This document shows, piece after piece, positions 32,208 through 40,622 of a stretch of DNA of 64,000 bases; the stretch's first letter is position 1, and each line of letters starts with the position of its first letter. Under the pieces are notes generated by a model. That model worked only from the letters and a program-made list of their open reading frames with translations, was not told the origin of the DNA and did not search any database. This DNA is from Bryobacterales bacterium. GTDB lineage: Bacteria; Acidobacteriota; Terriglobia; Bryobacterales; Bryobacteraceae. Position numbers and translations under genes: made by a program. Where the stretch lies: NCBI GenBank assembly GCA_016716385.1, contig JADJWL010000003.1:310001-374000 (forward strand), written 5' to 3'.

Positions 32208-34157
32208 TCACGATTGTATCGCAGCACCGCCGCGGGCGAAGAACCGCGCGACGTCTCCGCGGTCGGTGGTGAACGCGTACGGAGGCAGGCTATCGAAGAA
32301 GACCTGCCCGTAGCGCTGCCGCCGGATCCGGCTGTCGAGCAGAGCCAGCACGCCGCGGTCGGACTTCGACCGGATCAGCCGGCCAAATCCCTGCTTGAGC
32401 GCCAGAGCAGCCTGGGGGATCTGGTAATCGAAGAACGGACTGCCCCCCTGCCGCCGGACCTGCTCGACGCGCGCGGCTACAATCGGATCCGATGGGACCG
32501 CGAACGGCAGCCGGTCGATGATGACGCAGCTCAACTGCTCGCCCGGCACGTCAACGCCCTGCCAGAACGACGAGGTGGCGAACAGCACGGCGTTCGGCGT
32601 TTCTTTGAATTCCTCGAGCAGCGCCGCGCGCGGACCCGTCCCCTGCAGCAGCGCCGGGAACGGGATCGCGTCCGAGACGGCCTCGAAGAAGTAGCGCATC
32701 TGCTGGTAGCTCGTGCACAGGACGAACGCGCGCCCCTCGCTGAGGCTGAGAATGTCGGTAATCTCCCGCGCCGCGCGCCGGGCGAATCCTTCCGAGCGCG
32801 GGTCCGGCAGGTCTTCGGCCACGTAGAGCAGGGCTTGGCTGGCGTAATCGAAGTGGCTCGGGACGACCAGGCTCCGCGCTCCTTCGACGCCCAGGCGTGA
32901 TTCCAGGTAGTCAAAGTTGCCCGCCACGGTCAGCGTGGCAGACGTCAGCACAACCGTCTCCACGTCGCGGAACAGACGGTTGGCCAGCAGGTCCGACACG
33001 TTGATCGGCGTCGCCTGCAGGTAGCACCCGCGGCCGCGCCGTTCGGTCCAGTAGACGAAGCCCGCGTTCTCATCTTCGATCAGGACCTGGAGATCGGTCT
33101 GGATCTCTTCCGACCGCCGCAGCAGGGGGTAGATCTCCTCGGGAGGCTCGGGCACCAGCCGCAGTTGCGCGGAGAGCAGCGACAGAACCTCGCGCAGCAC
33201 CCGGTAGGTCGTTTCGTTCTGTTCCAGAAAGTGCCGTCGTGCACGGAAAGCCGCGCGTCCCTCGGGAGCGGGGAGGCGCGTGAAGAACTCCCGCTGGACC
33301 TCGCCAAGCAGGTCCAAGGTCTGGTCGAGTTCCGCCGAGCCGATGTTCTTGCGCCGCGCGAGCGCGCCCGTATCCTTCACCAGTTCTTCGAAACGGTAAT
33401 TCGACAGCGACACGCCGAAGTACTGCCCGGCGACGTCTTCGATCTCGTGCGCTTCGTCGAACACGACTGCGTGATACTCCGGGATCACGCCGCCGAAGTC
33501 GTTCTCCTTGAGCGCCAGATCCGCGAAGAAGAGGTGATGGTTGACGATGATGATGTCGGACTGGTGCGCCCGCTGCTGCATCAGCGTGATGAAGCAACGG
33601 TCGAACTGCGCGCACTTCTGCCCGGAGCAGAGCTCGCGCCGCGCATCGAGCTTGGGCCAGACGCGCGAATCCTCCGGCAGCGTGCGGATCTCTGACCGGT
33701 CGCCCGTCTCGCTCGATTTTTCCCAGTCCCGGATGATCTGAAAGTCGGCGATCTCTTCGATGCCTTCCAGGATGGGCTCGCGCTCGGCGTCGAGGATCTT
33801 CTGGCGGCACACATAGTTCGCCCGCCCCTTCATGTAGCAGACCTGGAGCGGGCGGTTCAGGTGTTTCTGGAGAAATGGAATGTCCTTGAAGAAGAGCTGG
33901 TCCTGCAGGTTCTTCGTTCCGGTGGAGACCACGACCCGCCGCCCTGAAAGGATCGCCGGCACCAGGTATGCCAGCGTCTTCCCCGTACCGGTGCCCGCCT
34001 CGACGATCAGGTGCCTGCGTTCCTCCAGCGCCGATTCCACCGCGGCAGCCATCTCCAGTTGCCCGCGCCGGTATTCGTAGTTGGGATGCCACAGGGACAG
34101 CGCTCCGTCGGGTGCGAAGAAGCGCCGGACGGCGGCGGAAGCGGAGGGCGTGCTCAT
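32208..34157 (-). CDS. dinG: DinG-family ATP-dependent DNA helicase
   Basis: A 649-residue XPD/DinG-like superfamily 2 helicase. Walker A VEAGTGTGKTLAYLVPA, DEAH box VVFDEAHEIEDV, and motif VI QGFGRLIRSKSDRGVLALLD are present. Four Cys compatible with a [4Fe-4S] cluster lie at YVCRQK, ELCSGQKCAQFDRCF. DinG unwinds 5'-3' and resolves R-loops and D-loops. It is first in a long minus-strand run. No strong Shine-Dalgarno is seen before ATG 34157. Confidence 0.88.
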   Translation of the reverse strand: MSTPSASAAVRRFFAPDGALSLWHPNYEYRRGQLEMAAAVESALEERRHLIVEAGTGTGKTLAYLVPAILSGRRVVVSTGTKNLQDQLFFKDIPFLQKHLNRPLQVCYMKGRANYVCRQKILDAEREPILEGIEEIADFQIIRDWEKSSETGDRSEIRTLPEDSRVWPKLDARRELCSGQKCAQFDRCFITLMQQRAHQSDIIIVNHHLFFADLALKENDFGGVIPEYHAVVFDEAHEIEDVAGQYFGVSLSNYRFEELVKDTGALARRKNIGSAELDQTLDLLGEVQREFFTRLPAPEGRAAFRARRHFLEQNETTYRVLREVLSLLSAQLRLVPEPPEEIYPLLRRSEEIQTDLQVLIEDENAGFVYWTERRGRGCYLQATPINVSDLLANRLFRDVETVVLTSATLTVAGNFDYLESRLGVEGARSLVVPSHFDYASQALLYVAEDLPDPRSEGFARRAAREITDILSLSEGRAFVLCTSYQQMRYFFEAVSDAIPFPALLQGTGPRAALLEEFKETPNAVLFATSSFWQGVDVPGEQLSCVIIDRLPFAVPSDPIVAARVEQVRRQGGSPFFDYQIPQAALALKQGFGRLIRSKSDRGVLALLDSRIRRQRYGQVFFDSLPPYAFTTDRGDVARFFARGGAAIQS

Positions 34158-34317
34158 GGATGCAAAAAAATCCGTGCCGGGGTGAAACCGGATCCTCCCG
34201 GGAAGCAACTAACAGTGCGTGGGAACGATGCGGCTCGCAAGACCAACACCTTGAAGTTTCCCAGCAACTGCTCCACCCCCTGCCTGAAGACCGCCCGCCT
34301 CGCCGCCGTGTCGTTTC

Positions 34318-34740
34318 CTACGCCAGACGCGCGTCCATCGTGATGCCGGCCGTCAGCAACCTGGAGATCGGACAGTTGGCCTTCGCGTCCTCGGCGGCTT
34401 TGGCGAACACGCCCTCTGTGCCTCCGGGCAGCTTCACCGTGACGTCGAGGTGCGAGTGCGTCACACGCCAGCCCTGATCGGTCTTTTCGAGCGTCACCGT
34501 GGCCTTCGCTTCGATACGCTCGGGCGCCACGCCGTCCTCGCCGAGGCGCGCGGAAAGGGCCATGGCGAAGCACCCCGCGTGCGCCGCCGCGACGAGTTCC
34601 TCGGGATTCGTCCCCGCCCCTTCTTCGAAACGGGTGTGAAACGAGTACGGAGTTTCGGACAAGGCGCCGCTCGGAGTCGAGACCGTGCCGTGCCCGCTTT
34701 TCAAATCGCCGGACCAAACCGCGGATCCACTTCGCTTCAT
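34318..34740 (-). CDS. OsmC-family peroxiredoxin
   Basis: A 140-residue OsmC/Ohr-family protein. The two redox Cys are in AAHAGCFAMAL and KANCPISRLL, and the start GSAVWSGDLKSGHGTVST is typical of the OsmC branch. These enzymes reduce organic hydroperoxides. AAGGAG precedes the ATG, 13 bases after the recR stop, so it is probably co-transcribed with dnaX-ybaB-recR. Confidence 0.88.
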   Translation of the reverse strand: MKRSGSAVWSGDLKSGHGTVSTPSGALSETPYSFHTRFEEGAGTNPEELVAAAHAGCFAMALSARLGEDGVAPERIEAKATVTLEKTDQGWRVTHSHLDVTVKLPGGTEGVFAKAAEDAKANCPISRLLTAGITMDARLA

Positions 34741-34753
34741 CGTTGCGCTCCTT

Positions 34754-35353
34754 TCAGAGTTCCCGGCGCCCTTCGAGCGCCTTCCACATCGTGACTTCGT
34801 CGGCGAACTCGATATCGCTGCCGACGGGAATGCCCATCCCGATCCGGGTCACTTTCAGACCCAGCGGCTTGAGCAGTTTGGCGAGGTACACCGCGGTCGC
34901 CTCGCCTTCGATTGTCGGATTCGTGGCCAGGATCGCCTCCTGGATCGCGCCTGCGGCGATTCGGTCGAGCAGGCTCTTGATGCGCAACTGCTCCGGTCCG
35001 ATCGCACGCAGGGGCGAGAGCGAACCGTGCAGCACGTGATACAGGCCGTCGTACTGGCGTGTCGTTTCGATTCCCAGGATATTGTGCGCCTCCTCGACCA
35101 CGCAGACAATTGACTGGTTGCGGCCAGGGTCGCGGCAGAACGGGCATAGATCCGCATCGCTGATGTTGTTGCAGATCCGGCACAGGCCAAGCTTATCCTT
35201 CACGTCGAGCAGCGCGCCGGCCAGGCGTTCGGCGTTCTCGCGCGGCGCGCGCAGGACGTGAAACGCCAGCCGCTGCGCCGACTTCTGGCCGACACCCGGC
35301 AGCCGCTTGAACTCCGTGATCAACCGTTCGAGCGGTTCGGCGAAATCGGGCAT
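34754..35353 (-). CDS. recR: Recombination mediator RecR
   Basis: A 199-residue protein with an N-terminal HhH (KRLPGVGQKSAQRLAFH), a C4 zinc finger (CRICNNISDADLCPFC) and a Toprim domain (CVVEEAHNILGIE, NPTIEGEATAVYL). RecR works with RecO/RecF to load RecA at gaps. It lies 3 bases after the ybaB stop, the conserved dnaX-ybaB-recR order. Confidence 0.96.
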   Translation of the reverse strand: MPDFAEPLERLITEFKRLPGVGQKSAQRLAFHVLRAPRENAERLAGALLDVKDKLGLCRICNNISDADLCPFCRDPGRNQSIVCVVEEAHNILGIETTRQYDGLYHVLHGSLSPLRAIGPEQLRIKSLLDRIAAGAIQEAILATNPTIEGEATAVYLAKLLKPLGLKVTRIGMGIPVGSDIEFADEVTMWKALEGRREL

Positions 35354-35356
35354 ACG

Positions 35357-35665
35357 TTAAATGAGTCCGGGAGGCAGACCCATTCCGCCCAGCATACCGC
35401 CGACTTTGCGGCTCGTCTCTTCTTCCACCTTCTTTGCCGCCTCGTTGACAGCCGCCATGACCATGTCCTGCAGCATCTCGACATCGCCCGCCACTTCCGG
35501 ATCGATCGTCACGCCGAGGACGTTCTTCTGGCCGTCCATCTTCACGGTCACCATGCCGCCGCCGGCGGACGCTTCCACGCGAATCTGGGCGATCTCTTCC
35601 TTCATGCGCTCCTGCATCTGCTGCGCCTGCTTCATCATCGCCTGCATGTTACCGGGCATCTTCAT
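35357..35665 (-). CDS. ybaB: YbaB/EbfC nucleoid-associated protein
   Basis: A 102-residue protein. A Met/Gln-rich coiled coil (MQAMMKQAQQMQERMKEEIA) is followed by the YbaB core (VTVKMDGQKNVLGVTIDPE) and the C-terminal helix, with a Gly-rich tail. It binds DNA as a dimer. The ATG at 35665 lies 7 bases past the dnaX stop, with AAGGAG overlapping the dnaX end. Confidence 0.95.
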   Translation of the reverse strand: MKMPGNMQAMMKQAQQMQERMKEEIAQIRVEASAGGGMVTVKMDGQKNVLGVTIDPEVAGDVEMLQDMVMAAVNEAAKKVEEETSRKVGGMLGGMGLPPGLI

Positions 35666-35672
35666 CGTCGGA

Positions 35673-37304
35673 TCACTCCTTGAGGTTGCGGACCGTGCGT
35701 ACCTGGCCGCCAAAGATCTCCTGAAAGCGCTGCACTTCCTTGTTGTCGAGGGCGCGGCGCGTTACCTCGTCGTCATCGGGCTGTGGCTTCGCGGCGGGAG
35801 CGGCGGAGACGCCGGCACCGACAGTCACCTTGACCCGCATCGGGCGTCCGGCGACGCTCTGGACGGCCTTGGCCAGATCGTCCGGGCGCATGCCGAGCAC
35901 GCATTCCTTGGGCGTCTCGAAGTGGATCTCGCCTCCGTTGACGGCGATCTTCGAGCGCTCAACGCCGTCGGCGGTGAACGCCATGCCCATGTCGAGGAGG
36001 GTGGCGTGCAGCCGCTGCTTCCATCCTTCCGCCGAATCCGGAGCGGCAGCCTTGATCTCCGGCGCGGGCTTGGGCGCCAGGGCATTCGCACCGTCGGACA
36101 TCCGGGGCGCCGGCGGCTTCGGCGCAGCGGCCTCCACCGTACGCGGCCGCGGCGCCAACGCGGGTCGAGGCGCCTCCGCCGGCGCCGGCCCGAGTGACGC
36201 CAACGCCTCCTCGATCGTCTGGAGCCTGCCCGCGTGCACCATCCGCACCAGGCCGAGTTCCAGATGGAAGCGCGGCTGCAGCGAATACTGCAAGTCCCGA
36301 AACAGGTCGAGCGAAAGCTGGAGGTAGCGCGTCAGATCTTCCTCGCTGAAGCCGGCCGCGATTTCCGCCAGCCGGGCGCGCTCATCGGCCGAACCCGGGA
36401 TCAGCCTCGGGTCGCCCGCCCGGGCGACCAGGAGATTCCGGAAGTGCCGCGCCAGTTCGCGGGAAAAATGCTGCAAGTTCTGCCCGTTCCGCTCGAGTTC
36501 GTCCACGATGTCGAGCATGCGCGAGGTGCTCGCGGAACTGAGCGCCGCGGTCACCTGGTGTAGCGTTTCCAGCGAGAAGCCGCCCAGCAGCGAACGGACG
36601 TCTTCGGCGCGCAGCGTCGTGCCGCAGCAGGCGATCGCCTGGTCCAGCGCAGACAACGAATCGCGCACCGAACCCTCGCCTGCGCGGGCCAGCTCCGCCA
36701 GTGTCGCCGGGTCGGCCTCGACGCCTTCCTGCCCGCAGATCCAGGCCAGGCGCTCTACCAGGGACTCGAACTCGACGCTGCGGAAGCTGAACTGCTGGCA
36801 GCGCGAGGCGATGGTCGCCGGGATCTTGTGCGTCTCGGTGGTACACAGAACAAACACCACCCACGACGGCGGTTCCTCAATCGTCTTCAGCAGTGCATTG
36901 AAGGCTTCGTTCGTGATCTGATGCGCTTCATCGATGATGAAGACCTTGAAGCGGTCCCGCGCGGGACGGTAGCGGACGTTCTCGCGCAGCTCGCGCATCT
37001 CGTTGATGCCGCGGTTGGACGCCGCGTCGATCTCGATCACGTCGACGGCGGCCCCTTCGCCGGTCTCGCGGCAACTGGCGCACGCGCCGCACGGCGTCGC
37101 GGTCGGACCCTCCACGCAGTTCAGGCATCGCGCCAGAATCCGCGCCACGGTCGTCTTACCGGTCCCGCGCTGGCCGGAGAAAATGTAGCCGTGCGCGATG
37201 CGGCCCTGCGCGATCGCGTTCGCCAGCGTCGTCTTGACGTGCTCCTGGTTGACGAGATCGGAGAAAGTCCGCGGACGGTACTTTCGGGCGATGACCTGGT
37301 ACAT
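35673..37304 (-). CDS. dnaX: DNA polymerase III gamma/tau subunit
   Basis: A 543-residue clamp-loader ATPase. Walker A FSGQRGTGKTTVARILA, zinc finger CLNCVEGPTATPCGACASC, Walker B FIIDEAHQIT, and the sensor motif SRCQQF are present. An Ala/Pro-rich linker (about 395-430) separates the AAA+ part from a tau-like C-terminal domain. The start MYQVIARKYRPRTF is the family start. The SRP RNA gene lies just upstream on the same strand. Confidence 0.96.
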   Translation of the reverse strand: MYQVIARKYRPRTFSDLVNQEHVKTTLANAIAQGRIAHGYIFSGQRGTGKTTVARILARCLNCVEGPTATPCGACASCRETGEGAAVDVIEIDAASNRGINEMRELRENVRYRPARDRFKVFIIDEAHQITNEAFNALLKTIEEPPSWVVFVLCTTETHKIPATIASRCQQFSFRSVEFESLVERLAWICGQEGVEADPATLAELARAGEGSVRDSLSALDQAIACCGTTLRAEDVRSLLGGFSLETLHQVTAALSSASTSRMLDIVDELERNGQNLQHFSRELARHFRNLLVARAGDPRLIPGSADERARLAEIAAGFSEEDLTRYLQLSLDLFRDLQYSLQPRFHLELGLVRMVHAGRLQTIEEALASLGPAPAEAPRPALAPRPRTVEAAAPKPPAPRMSDGANALAPKPAPEIKAAAPDSAEGWKQRLHATLLDMGMAFTADGVERSKIAVNGGEIHFETPKECVLGMRPDDLAKAVQSVAGRPMRVKVTVGAGVSAAPAAKPQPDDDEVTRRALDNKEVQRFQEIFGGQVRTVRNLKE

Positions 37305-37335
37305 GACCGTAAGACGGCGGGCTAGGGCTCTGCTG

Positions 37336-37433
37336 CCAGGCTCCGGGTGATCCGCGGCACACAAGTTAAACCACTACCGTTGCTTCCTTCCGGACCTGGC
37401 GGGGTTTGCAGCCGCCCATTGCACGGAGCCCGG
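37336..37433 (-). ncRNA. ffs: Signal recognition particle RNA (4.5S type)
   Basis: On the minus strand the conserved SRP core CCAGGTCCGGAAGGAAGCAA, with its GGAA loop, is present. The RNA ends pair as CCGGGCTCCG (5', 37433-37424) with CGGAGCCTGG (3', 37345-37336), giving a hairpin of about 98 bases. It lies 31 bases before dnaX, as in Bacillus (scr-dnaX-yaaK-recR). SRP RNA binds Ffh for co-translational membrane targeting. Exact ends are inferred from pairing. Confidence 0.93.
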
Positions 37434-37447
37434 AACCTGACAAGTTG

Positions 37448-37455
37448 ATCCTAGC
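37448..37455 (-). promoter_or_regulatory. GCTAGGAT -10-like element of the SRP RNA gene
   Basis: GCTAGGAT on the minus strand ends 14 bases before the predicted 5' end of the SRP RNA and matches the recurring GCTAnnnT octamer. No convincing -35 box was found. Confidence 0.4.
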
Positions 37456-37492
37456 ACGGCCAGTGCTTTTCAGGCATTCTCCGCAATCTTGA

Positions 37493-37521
37493 TTGACATT
37501 ACGGTCATGGGGTGCTAGCGT
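37493..37521 (+). promoter_or_regulatory. cysD promoter (TTGACA-17-TAGCGT)
   Basis: TTGACA at 37493-37498, exactly 17 bases, and TAGCGT at 37516-37521, the latter within GCTAGCGT. The predicted start of transcription, about 37528, coincides with the ATG at 37527 and precedes the ATG at 37536, so cysD is translated from a leaderless or very short leader. Confidence 0.6.
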
Positions 37522-37526
37522 AACGG

Positions 37527-38441
37527 ATGTCCCCTATGGATCTGCACCGCTTGACCCACTTGCGCGCGCTTGAGGCCGAAAGTCTCCACATCCTGCGGGA
37601 GGTGGCGGCGGAATTCGCCAATCCTGTCATGTTGTATTCCATCGGCAAGGACTCCTCGGTCATGCTGCGCCTGGCGCAGAAGGCGTTTCACCCCGGCCAG
37701 ATCCCGTTTCCGCTGCTGCATATCGACACGAGCTACAAGTTCCCGGAAATGATTGAGTTTCGGGACAATTACACGCGCGAGATCGGGGTCCGGCTGATCG
37801 TTTCGAAGAACGAAAAGGCGCTGGCCGAAGGGGCGAATCCATTCAAGCTCGGGACCCAGAAGTGCTGCGGGCTTCTGAAGACGCGCGGGTTGCTGGACGG
37901 GTTGGCCGAGGGCGGCTTCGACGCCGCATTCGGCGGAGCGCGCCGCGACGAGGAGAAGTCCCGGGCGAAGGAGCGCGTGTACTCCTTCCGCGACATCCAC
38001 GGGCAGTGGGACCCCAAGAACCAGCGCCCGGAACTCTGGAATCTGTACAACGGGCGCATCGATAAGGGTGAGACGATTCGCGTGTTCCCCTTGTCGAACT
38101 GGACCGAGCTCGATATCTGGCAGTACATCTACCTGGAAAGTATCCCGATCGTCCCGCTCTACTTCGCCAAGGAACGGCCAATGATTGTAAGGGGCGGCGC
38201 GCTGATCCCGATCGAGTACGACCCGCCGCTGCTCCCGGGCGAGAAGCCGCAGATGGTGATGTGCCGGATGCGTTCTGTCGGGTGTACTTTCTGTACGGGC
38301 GCGATCCGCTCCGAGGCCGACACGCTGCCGAAGATCATCGAGGAGATGATGCTCGCGCGCCGCAGCGAGCGCGAATACCGCGTGATTGATCACGACCAGG
38401 AAGGGTCGATGGAAATCAAGAAACGGGAAGGCTACTTTTGA
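37527..38441 (+). CDS. cysD: Sulfate adenylyltransferase subunit 2
   Basis: A 304-residue PP-loop ATPase subunit making adenosine 5'-phosphosulfate from ATP and sulfate. Motifs: SIGKDSSVMLRLAQKAF (PP-loop), LHIDTSYKFPEM, GGARRDEEKSRAKERVYSFR, and the C-terminal REGYF. ATG 37527 or ATG 37536 could be used; the promoter position leaves both possible. The stop overlaps the cysN start by 4 bases. Confidence 0.95.
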   Translation: MSPMDLHRLTHLRALEAESLHILREVAAEFANPVMLYSIGKDSSVMLRLAQKAFHPGQIPFPLLHIDTSYKFPEMIEFRDNYTREIGVRLIVSKNEKALAEGANPFKLGTQKCCGLLKTRGLLDGLAEGGFDAAFGGARRDEEKSRAKERVYSFRDIHGQWDPKNQRPELWNLYNGRIDKGETIRVFPLSNWTELDIWQYIYLESIPIVPLYFAKERPMIVRGGALIPIEYDPPLLPGEKPQMVMCRMRSVGCTFCTGAIRSEADTLPKIIEEMMLARRSEREYRVIDHDQEGSMEIKKREGYF

Positions 38442-40168
38442 GCACGCCGATCGAGGAATTTCTCCAGCAGAACGAGCGCCAGGAACTGCTGCGCTTCACC
38501 ACCGCCGGCAGTGTGGACGACGGCAAGTCCACGTTGATCGGCCGCCTGCTTTACGATTCCAAGGGCGTTTACGAAGATCAACTCGCCTCGGTCCAGAAGG
38601 CGTCGGTCAACCAGTCCGCCGGGCCGCTCGATTTCGCGCTCATCACCGATGGTCTGCGCGCAGAGCGCGAGCAGGGCATCACGATCGATGTCGCCTACCG
38701 GTATTTCTCCACACCGAAGCGGAAGTTCATCATCGCGGACACGCCGGGCCACATCCAGTACACGCGGAACATGGCGACGGGCGCATCGACCGCGCAAGTC
38801 GCCATCGTCCTCGTGGACGCGCGGAACGGCGTGCTGGCGCAGTCCCGGCGCCATGCGTTCATCGCCGCGCTGCTGGGAATTCCGCATGTCCTGGTGGCGG
38901 TCAACAAAATGGATCTGGTCGACTGGGAGCGCGGGATCTACGATTCGATCTGCGACGAATTCCGGGACTTCGCCTCGCGCCTGCCCCCGCACGACCTGAC
39001 CTTTGTGCCGATCAGCGCGCTGCTGGGCGACAACATCGTCAGCCCCAGCTCGAACACCCCGTGGTACGAAGGGCGAACCCTGCTCGACTACCTGGAGACG
39101 GTGCCCGTGGGCAACGACCGGAACCTCGGCGACTTCCGCTTCCCGGTGCAGTACGTGTTGCGGCCAACGCTCGACTTCCGCGGCTATGCCGGTCAGGTGG
39201 CCTCGGGCATCGTGCGCCAGGGGGATCCGGTGATGGTGCTGCCATCCGGCAGGCGGAGCCGCGTCAAATCCATTCCCACCTACGAGGGGGACCTGCCGGC
39301 GGCGTTCCCGCCGCAGTCGGTCACGCTGTGTCTGGAAGATGAGATCGACATCAGCCGCGGCGATATGCTGGTCCATCCGCTGAACCTGCCCCACGTCTCG
39401 CGCCGCTTCGAGGCCAACCTCGTCTGGATGAGCCAGGAACCTCTGGACCGCAACAAACCGTACCTGGTGAAGCACACGACGCAGTTGCTGAAGGCCAGCA
39501 TCCTGGCCCTGCGGTACCGCGTCGATGTGAACACGCTGGACCGCGAGGAGGCGGAGACGCTCGAACTCAACGAGATCGGAGCCGTCGCGGTCGAAACCGT
39601 GCGGCCTCTGTACTTCGACCCTTACCCGCGTAACCGGGTGACCGGCGCATTCATCCTGATCGATCCGTTGACGAACCTCACCTGCGCCGCGGGCATGATT
39701 ATTGGGCCCCTGGCCGAGGAACGCGCACGGCCGAAGCTCCTGGAAGGACTGCAGTTCGAATCGGCGCGGGTACTGGCCGCGGAGCGGCAGGAGCGCTATG
39801 GCCACTGGCCGGCGACAATCTGGCTGGTGGGAGACGTAGAGATTGCCTGGGCCGCGGAGCGCAAGCTGTTCGATCGCGGCTGCGTTGTGCAAGTCCTGGC
39901 CGACGAAGAGCACCCCGACCTGCTGCCTGCGCTGGCCCGCATCGCCAACGCCGCCGGTTTGATCACGATCTGCGCCGTCTCCTCGTTCGATGACGAGGCG
40001 CGGCGCCAGGCCGAGGAAACGATCGGAGCCTACCGTTTCGTCGTGATCGAAAGCGGGGACTTACCGAAAGACAGGAATGAAGCAGCCGACTCCATCTGCC
40101 GGGAATTGGAGAAAAGGGGCATCCTGGCGGACAACGGCGGCTCGTTCTCGCTGGGAAGTGGGATTTGA
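38438..40168 (+). CDS. cysN: Sulfate adenylyltransferase subunit 1 with a degenerate APS-kinase-like tail
   Basis: A 576-residue protein starting at TTG 38438 within the end of cysD (TTGA overlap). The GTPase part is complete: TAGSVDDGKSTLIGRL, DTPGHIQYTRNM, NKMDLVDW, then EF-Tu-like domains. From about residue 455 a 120-residue tail aligns by position with the CysC domain of CysNC fusions (ATIWLVGDVEIAWAAERKLF), but the GLSGAGKST P-loop is replaced by GDVEIAWAA and the DGD motif is not seen. CysN hydrolyses GTP to drive APS synthesis. The tail is unlikely to phosphorylate APS and may be structural (inference). Confidence 0.9.
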   Translation: MSTPIEEFLQQNERQELLRFTTAGSVDDGKSTLIGRLLYDSKGVYEDQLASVQKASVNQSAGPLDFALITDGLRAEREQGITIDVAYRYFSTPKRKFIIADTPGHIQYTRNMATGASTAQVAIVLVDARNGVLAQSRRHAFIAALLGIPHVLVAVNKMDLVDWERGIYDSICDEFRDFASRLPPHDLTFVPISALLGDNIVSPSSNTPWYEGRTLLDYLETVPVGNDRNLGDFRFPVQYVLRPTLDFRGYAGQVASGIVRQGDPVMVLPSGRRSRVKSIPTYEGDLPAAFPPQSVTLCLEDEIDISRGDMLVHPLNLPHVSRRFEANLVWMSQEPLDRNKPYLVKHTTQLLKASILALRYRVDVNTLDREEAETLELNEIGAVAVETVRPLYFDPYPRNRVTGAFILIDPLTNLTCAAGMIIGPLAEERARPKLLEGLQFESARVLAAERQERYGHWPATIWLVGDVEIAWAAERKLFDRGCVVQVLADEEHPDLLPALARIANAAGLITICAVSSFDDEARRQAEETIGAYRFVVIESGDLPKDRNEAADSICRELEKRGILADNGGSFSLGSGI

Positions 40169-40172
40169 AAAG

Positions 40173-40206
40173 AGCTATCAGCAATCAGCGATCAGCTTTC
40201 AGCTTC
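40173..40206 (+). repeat. Left flanking repeat (ATCAGC-rich)
   Basis: AGCTATCAGCAATCAGCGAT followed by CAGCTTTCAGCTTC, built of ATCAGC-type heptamers. It is inverted relative to 40586-40620 and overlaps the 3' end of the broken four-helix-bundle gene. Confidence 0.7.
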
Positions 40207-40554
40207 TGAATCAGCGCTGCCAGCATGCGTTTCACTTCGATGGTGCGCTCGGCCAGGCTGTGATAGTCCGTAGCTTCAACGAGATTCAGGTCTCTTGCGA
40301 GCAGCAGGTGATACTCCAGTTCGCTTGCCGATCCCATGGCAACGGAGCAGAAGCAACTCGGCGTCGCCGTCGCGCCCGCAGCCCTCAGCGAGGTTCGCCG
40401 GAATCGACGAGCAGGCCCGCCTCATCTGACTGGTCAAGCCGTACCGCTCTTCGCGCGGAAAACCGGCTGTCGCCCGATAGACGAGCAATGTCAGGGCATG
40501 CGCCTTCTGCCATACCTTCAGTTCGCGAAAGTCTTTCAAGGTATTTAGCTCCAA
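40185..40554 (-). pseudogene. Four-helix-bundle protein (23S rRNA intervening-sequence type), frameshifted
   Basis: The minus strand reads LKDFRELKVWQKAHALTLLV, YRATAGFPREERYGLTSQMR and RACSSIPANLAEGCGR, then DAELLLLR. The frame then changes near 40338-40343 and continues AMGSASELEYHLLLARDLNL and TIEVKRMLAALIQKLKADR to a TGA at 40187. Both halves match the S23/avd-like four-helix-bundle family (about 120 residues). One extra T or a 2-base loss explains the break. A TTG at 40554 or 40539 is the likely start. Confidence 0.8.
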
Positions 40555-40585
40555 GCAATCAGCGATCAGCGTCGGGCGCCAGTCT

Positions 40586-40620
40586 GAAGCTGATCGCTGA
40601 TAGCTGATTGCTGATTGCTT
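40586..40620 (-). repeat. Right flanking repeat (inverted ATCAGC-rich)
   Basis: GAAGCTGATCGCTGATAGCT then GATTGCTGATTGCTT, nearly the reverse complement of 40173-40206. A further direct-sense copy lies at 40552-40571. The pair brackets the broken four-helix-bundle gene like the ends of a small mobile unit. Confidence 0.7.
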
Positions 40621-40622
40621 CC

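Noticed and set aside
34158..34317. Possible small gene or RNA between dinG and the osmC-family gene
   Set aside because: No conserved structure or start signal; most likely the dinG promoter region and the 3' end of the recR-osmC transcript.
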